From contig NC_079479.1 of NCBI RefSeq assembly GCF_026230105.1, positions 14,891,734 through 14,955,733 on the forward strand: a stretch of 64,000 nt of DNA, given 5' to 3'. Positions 58,375-64,000 of this stretch are shown piece by piece; the first letter of the stretch is position 1; every line of letters begins with the position of its first letter. This DNA is from Diorhabda sublineata (taxonomy: Eukaryota > Arthropoda > Insecta > Coleoptera > Chrysomelidae). The position numbers and the translations under genes were made by a program. The notes under the pieces are model-generated. The model searched no databases. It worked only from the letters and a program-made list of their open reading frames with translations, and was not told the origin of the DNA.

Positions 58375-60770
58375 AGGAACTACTAGGTGGGGCAGTGCCC
58401 CGGTGCCCTCAAGCTCAGGGGGCCCTCGAATCCTTACCAGAAGTCAATAAACTTTTTTGTACTGGTCAGTATAGGGGTTCAATTTTATTCGATTTTACCA
58501 CTCATATTGATGTCAATAAATCGTGTCAAATCTATAGATTTCGTGAAAATATGCCAGTCACATGCAGTAGGCACATTAATTCAGGTCCGATATGGTCAAA
58601 TTTTGCAATAAGTTTTGGATTTGCCCAAAGGTAATAATAATTATTTCTGAGTTTCTTCATCGTTTTATTTTGTTAATAATTAATATCAGGACTTTATTTT
58701 TTATGTTTATGGATCTACATGATATCTAAGTGCAACAATTCAAAATGAAATGACTGGGGATCAAACATCTACTAGAACAAATTAGAGCGTCATCGTTCTT
58801 TGTCATCATAATGGATATAGAACAGGACATATCGAAAGTACGAACAACATCAGATGTTGGGATCTACTGTCAAAATTCACTGGCGAATCGGACACTACTC
58901 TAAAAAAACTAAATCCGACTAGATGATCCAGTATGGACGATACGATATCTGCAGTAAAACTTCGTTATTTTGAGCATTATCAGCAATAGATCTAAAGAGT
59001 TCTAATAAAGATGAGCGTAGTGAAGCAGAGAGTATTAACACAAAAACGCTAAATTTCGAATTCGTGTTGCTTTGCGAATTCATGCTACAATGTATTGAAC
59101 GACATCAATTTTGCATCCAAAACTTTACAAAAATGCGATATCAATTTGGGCGAGGCGAGTAAAGTTTTAGCAGAGACCAAAGCAAAGTTACAAATTTATA
59201 GAAATGACTTCGAACTATTCAATTTTTATGAATGAATGAATGATGAAGCAACCTTATTACAAAAGTGTGTCAAATTCCATATAAAATATTCAGATATAAA
59301 TAATAGGCCCTAGTTTTTCATTTCAATTTATTTATATTTACCACCTAGTTTTATCTCAACTAACTTAAGCATTCACCAATTACGTAAGGAAATAATGAGC
59401 AAATATGCAGTGCTAGAATGTAATAGTAATTCCTGTTACTTCTGCAGCAGCTGAAAGGTCATTTAGCAAATTAAAAGTATTAAAAAATTATTTAAGAAAT
59501 AATATGGGCCAAACTCGACTCCGACATTTATCGCTATTAGCAATTAAAAACCGCATCAAGCCTGGATTTAAACGAGGTCATTGATACTTTTGCGAAAACT
59601 AAAGCTAGGAAAAAATTGTAAATATAATTGTTATTTAGTCAGTTGGTAGGTCCAACCTTTATATAATAATCCCTTGAATCTTCTCTATTTCCTTTATTAT
59701 CAAAACGTACACCAAGTATTAATTGTAATTTATATAGTTACAGTTTAATATTTTTATTATCTACCCTGTAGTGCACAAAAAAGAGCTTACGAGGATATAT
59801 TAAAAAATTCTAAGCCTACTATAGAACCAAACAAAATTTCAATGTCAAAATATTTTATTATTTTATTACTCAACGTATTCTCCTCTTAATTGGATACATT
59901 TATTACAACGAACCTGCAACGTCTCTAGACCTTTCAAATCTTCTTGCTCTGTAAACCAGACCTCCACAGCTTTTATTACCTCCTCGTTGGAAGAAAATAT
60001 ACGACCTTTTAAACTTTTTGTCAGTTGAGAAGCAAGAACTTTTCCAGCAGATTTTTGTAACGGAAACTTCTTAGGTCTTGGAGAACCAGAGTGTCTCCAT
60101 TCCATCGATTGTGGCTTTGTTTCTGGATTGTAGAAGACCCTTGCACGATTTTGGTCAACATTCAAACATTTGGGCATCCATTTTGCAACAATTTTTCTCA
60201 TGTCAAAATATTCAGTGCTTCAGATATCCGTTTTAGCCCCATTCGACGGTCTGACCTTCCCGATCTATCATGATCTTCTATGGAAAATTTATCTCTTTTG
60301 AAGCTTGCAGTCCAATTTTTCACGGTTGCATACGAAGGACATTGATCACCAAGGGTATTAAGCATATCTTCGTAAATCGGCTTACATCTTAACCCTTTTA
60401 AATAAAGGTACTTGATGATTGCTCGATACTCCAACTTTTCGATTTTCACAATTTCCGTGGACATTTTTTCTCTTTTAATTTATTGCGTAACTCTGGTTTA
60501 CTTTTTTGACAACAAACTTTACACTGACACTTCTAATAAGTTATTGTTCGTTCCTATGGTAACGCAATATATTGTTTATGCATGGAACTGGTCTAGGCTA
60601 ACTAGATATCAATACATCCCCGTAAGTAATTTAGCATTTTTTAAGTATTTGTATATTTCATATTTTTATTTGATAAAACCTAATCAGTTTACATAGCAGC
60701 GGGGCCCCATTTTTTAATTTGGTCTGGGCAATTTTCTACCTAGCTTCACCACTGGAAGGGATTCGCTTTT
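58375..60770 (+). mobile_element. hAT transposon relic (ZMYM1-like), with mariner inserted
   Basis: A GC-rich start (GCAGTGCCCCGGTGCCCTCA, then GGGGGCCCTCG) at about 58385 is typical of insect ZMYM1-like hAT ends. The C-terminal dimerisation region is clear at 59430-59590: IPVTSAAAERSFSKLKVLKN and YLRNNMGQTRLRHLSLLAIK. Upstream pieces (about 58795-58960 and 59090-59230) are in several frames. The 3' end is probably near 60700-60770 (GCGGGGCCCCATTTTT). The mariner at 59788-60480 lies within. Limits approximate. Confidence 0.65.
59788..60480 (-). pseudogene. mariner copy C, internally deleted
   Basis: The 3' end (TTACGAGGATATATTAAAAA) matches the outer ends of the head-to-head pair. The N-terminal frame 60464-60198 starts MSTEIVKIEKLEYRAIIKYL and contains IYEDMLNTLGDQCPSYATVK and SGRSDRRMGLKRISEALNIL. 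Frame 60201-59866 joins KIVAKWMPKCLNVDQ directly to FYNPETKPQSMEWRHSGSPR, then skips to LTKSLKGRIFSSNEEVIKAV and the C-terminus. The deletions remove all three catalytic Asp residues. Confidence 0.88.
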
Positions 60771-61629
60771 TTTGAAACACAATTTGAATTCAATTGGTAG
60801 AGTTTTCCATTAATATACACTGAAGAAACATAAATCATATCATCATTCATCATTATTTAATTCTTATACTGGTTTTTGCTCATCACTCATTAACAAGTCA
60901 ACTTTATGAAGTAACTCATGAAATGCCTGTAAACCTTTTCCTCGACTTATTCACCTGATATAACTGAAATATACTACGTCACAGTATTTTGATTCTAATT
61001 CTCAAGAACTTAAATTTCGGAGGCGGAAGCGCATGTGAACTAATGTAGTTCACTGTTTTCACGACTACTTGCATAACATGGTTTATTGACAATACTTGGG
61101 AACAAAGATTCTGTTGATGACTCAAACATTCGATTAAAAATAAATCACCTCTTTTCCAACATTTATTAGTTTTCCTGGTGGATTCTATTTTATCGATCAG
61201 TTATTTTACATCTCCCTTTTCTTTATCAACCATAACAGATGTTGTTTGCGTATAAACTGTGTTCAAAATGAAAAATATCTTCACCTTTTGTAGTACCTTT
61301 CAAACTTCTTCAGTTATATGAAATTATCAATTTACTCTTCGAAAGAATATTACAAGTTGAGTTGTATTTGGATGTATCTGTACTTTTGTCACATATTAGA
61401 GAAAAATTATTGAAATCTTGAATTCGATCACTTAGTTTGAAATATCATTAATTATCTCGAAACAATGTTTGTCGAGATAGACTTATATTAGAAAATAATT
61501 TTTCATCAAATGAAATATCCTTTGTTAAAGCTTTCGGACATTCTTCTACAAATTCACCATCCGAAAATGTTTCCATTTTTATGCAATCAAATAACTTTGA
61601 CAATATTGGATGGCTGCTGTTATGCTGAA

Positions 61630-62170
61630 CTAAAAATTTTTGGTAATTATTTAGAATTGGGGCTCCACTCCAAACTTACACAAAAAATTTTTTCGCGTTG
61701 TGTTTTAGTGCTCCGAAAGTACTTTAAGGGTGGAGGAGACACATATTTTCCATCTTAACTGTCGCGTCCTTGATACCTATAATATTAAATAAAAGAAATA
61801 CATACATGCTTCACGCTAAACTTTCAACGATTGACTTAACCTAACCTAACCTAACCTAACTTAACGTATCCTAACCTAACCTAACCTAACTTAACGTATC
61901 CTAACCTAACCTAACCTAACATAACTTAACCTAACCTAACCCAACCTAACCTAGCCTAAGCTCTTGTGCTATTGCTCTGGGTGACCGAGTATTCCGATAT
62001 TATTGGATAATTATTGACATTCAATATGCATAAGATAATGGGTATCATGATGGAAAATATGTGTCTCCCCCACCCTTAAAGTACTTTCGTAGCACTAAAA
62101 AACAACCCTATATGCGCTAAAAAATTTTTGGAGTAAGTTTGGGATTCTAAATAATTACCAATTTTTTTTG
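61630..62170. repeat. inverted duplication of hAT sequence flanking a TTAGG tract
   Basis: Left arm about 61630-61757 and right arm about 62046-62170 are close inverted copies (for example GAAAGTACTTTAAGGGTGGA and its inverse near 62085; GACACATATTTTCCATC with GATGGAAAATATGTGTC). The spacer contains the CCTAA tract. Confidence 0.85.
61834..61959. repeat. interstitial TTAGG-type telomere-like tract
   Basis: About 25 CCTAA pentamers with variants. Part shows a 30-bp higher-order unit (four CCTAA then CTTAACGTAT) repeated twice. Confidence 0.92.
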
Positions 62171-62994
62171 AGTTTTCAAATCCCCGAGCATCGATTGATT
62201 CACTTCACTCTCAGATTTCGAAAATTAATCAATTTTTGCTTTATAATGCCTTTTAACGTTATATTCCTCAAATTCACCCACTGTTTCCCGGCAAATTAAA
62301 CACTTTGATTTTGTGTTTTCGATTTCACTATACTTTCTATTTACATCACTATAATTCTTTATTTCTGCAATCATATTTTTTTGGCTGAAGGACATCCTCC
62401 AATTAGTCATTAGTTGCAGCCTTAAAGGTATGACCTGTTGTCACTATCACATTGGAAGGGTTAAGGCTATATGTTTCACAGCCAGGGGTCGTTCAAGGTG
62501 ACTAACTCAAAGCAAGGCAGACCACGGTGCAGGTAGGAACAGGTCTCTTTGGTTATAATTTTAACTTACAATCTGTAATTAATTTTAATAGAATGTCAAT
62601 CGGCAATTGGCAATTTAAATCCAGTAAGCTCATTAAGTTGAAAACAAAAGTGTATTTCAAGTCGCATATACAGTTACAACTATCGCACAGCATTCATATT
62701 TAAAATTGCTATTAATGTTTTGTTGTCGAATAAAATGAAATAAATAATTCTGGCGCAGTTACAACACTTACAATTAAAACTGAGCGCATTTCAACAGTCA
62801 CTGCGAACGGACAGATTCGACTACTCGTCTAACATGTTTTTTCAAATTAGATAAGAATTTTTAGTATGGTTGCGGTTGTGTGGAAATTCCAGAATATTCT
62901 ATGGGCACGAAAATACTTTTTTTTTTTAAATTTTCGATGAATCTTAAGAGCCGCAAAAGTTTCCAAGCCAGACCGCGGGTTGGTCATCCCTGAT

Positions 62995-63600
62995 TTAACG
63001 AATGAAAATTCACTGTATTGACCCCATATTTATGTCACGTGTCAATTTGAATATTAATTTTTGAATTCGATAATGAAAAAAAAGGAGAAAACTTCAATGC
63101 ATTACAATTCTTAGTCGATTAATGTGAGTAATTTTTTAATATCGTTATACTTGCATACATATTTTTACATTGTTGTTTGACAATAATTTCAGTCTTCGAT
63201 GATGATATAATTATTCGAATGTTAGGGATATATATTGAAAAGAGTATTATTTTGTGTTTGATAGCCGAATCCCTCTGCTAGAACGCTCCTAAACTATTAA
63301 TTAATACAGAGTTTTATGTATGGAACGCCTCAATTATCTCGAGAGCGGCTTCTATGATTTTTATAAATTTTTGTATACAAGGTTCTTGTGATACGGCCGG
63401 TAGTATGGTGGTATTTACATTGTTGTCAACTCTTTTCTTTTTCCGGAAAAATAATAAACTTTGTTATTTTAAATATATCTTCCTGTATATTTTTCGCTTT
63501 TCGAAATTCTTAAGAAATACTTATCATTTTTCATCTGACGTACCTTATACCTAAATGCCATAATTTCGGAGTCATATTTAGGTGGCTATGACTGCTACAA
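62995..63600. other. AT-rich stretch without recognised genes
   Basis: Contains GAGTTTTATGTATGGAACGC at 63310, also present at 46975, so it is a repeat fragment. Nothing else supported. Confidence 0.45.
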
Positions 63601-63654
63601 TAACAAATTTAACGTTTCAATAAATTATTATTGTTGTAGTTTATTGAAATTCAC

Positions 63655-64000
63655 AATGGATTTTTATCGGAAAAAAACCGGATTGATATTTTAATGATAT
63701 AAGGATATGGTGATGGGCGTAGAAATCAACAAGAAACGTGCGATATCTTTAATAATTTATATCCTAACCGGAATCCCATAACAAGATCTACTGTCAGTAA
63801 ATTAGTTAAAAAGTTTAACGAAACTGATTCAGTAAAAAATTTATCCGAATCAAGGCGCAGAAAAACAAATCTTTAGATGTTTGACCCCTGTTAGAAGACA
63901 CGATCTGTACTTGAGTACTAGACAAATATCCATGGAACTTTATATTTCGTAAATATGCAAAAATAAAATTTTACGTGGTAATAAATTCCATCCATACAAA
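63655..64000 (+). pseudogene. 5' part of a DUF4817/IS630-type transposase, cut by the window end
   Basis: From about 63700 it reads GYGDGRRNQQETCDIFNNLY, PNRNPITRSTVSKLVKKFNE and TDSVKNLSESRRRKTN, the paired helix-turn-helix N-terminus of the family, followed by a stop and decayed linker (STRQISMEL-like near 63925). This domain binds the element's TIRs. The catalytic part should lie beyond 64000. Confidence 0.75.

Larger units (their letters stand above)
60790..62995 (-). mobile_element. hAT transposon relic (GTF2IRD2/ZBED-like), rearranged around a TTAGG tract
   Basis: The minus strand begins at a TIR-like CAGGGATGACCAACCCGCGG near 62990. A 61-codon frame at 62410-62225 is the N-terminal zinc finger (KSKCLICRETVGEFEEYNVK, then RHYKAK). 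Much further on, past the inverted duplication and CCTAA tract, minus-strand fragments read NLCSQVLSINHVMQVVVKTV and NYISSHAL (about 61110-61030), the conserved block before the dimerisation domain. Numerous stops. Confidence 0.65.

Noticed and set aside
61834..61959. True chromosome end
   Set aside because: Sequence continues on both sides with hAT inverted duplications and other repeats; pentamers contain many variants.

Overview
This is AT-rich, TE-saturated arthropod nuclear DNA, most likely from an insect. The evidence is spliced genes with GT-AG introns, interspersed TTAGG-type (CCTAA) pentamer tracts, and dense relics of Tc1/mariner, hAT, PIF/Harbinger, Penelope, LINE and Ty3/gypsy elements. 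The receptor it encodes is the insect type. I see no bacterial-style operons, CRISPR arrays, rRNA or tRNA genes.

The one convincing host gene is on the minus strand: an A-type muscarinic acetylcholine receptor. Its seven coding exons run from the start codon at 53328 to the stop codon at 27923. Joining them gives 1824 nt (607 aa) with matching phases at all six junctions and all seven membrane helices. The introns (2.1 to 6.5 kb) are filled with transposon debris. A 5' UTR splice acceptor at 53413 implies a further upstream exon and a promoter that I could not place.

Layout: 1-8957 holds relics (a Cys-rich TE ORF, Ty3/gypsy pol, IS630-type transposases, two copies of a multicopy insect TE protein, a Tc1 element). 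8960-13618 is a long foldback element containing a full-length but broken PIF/Harbinger element whose two genes are interlocked on opposite strands. 13619-20359 holds a MITE, a TTAGG tract between inverted repeats and two larger DNA elements. 20655-26932 holds a 1-kb hairpin, a short TIR element and a foldback into which a hAT element with an exact 8-bp target duplication was inserted. 27843-53412 is the receptor gene, with Penelope, LINE, Tc1, hAT, head-to-head mariner and long-TIR elements in its introns. 53413-64000 is upstream sequence with a hammerhead-like motif, a tRNA-Ser-primed LTR gag fragment, LINE relics, two hAT relics, a deleted mariner, a second large TTAGG tract inside an inverted duplication, and the 5' part of another IS630-type transposase running off the window end.

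The most unusual observations are the interlocked Harbinger genes, the recurrence of TTAGG-like tracts at the centre of inverted repeats (three of four tracts), and the number of long-TIR foldback elements. I found no clear evidence of a wholly new biological system. All family calls are from reading the sequence; no database search was run.
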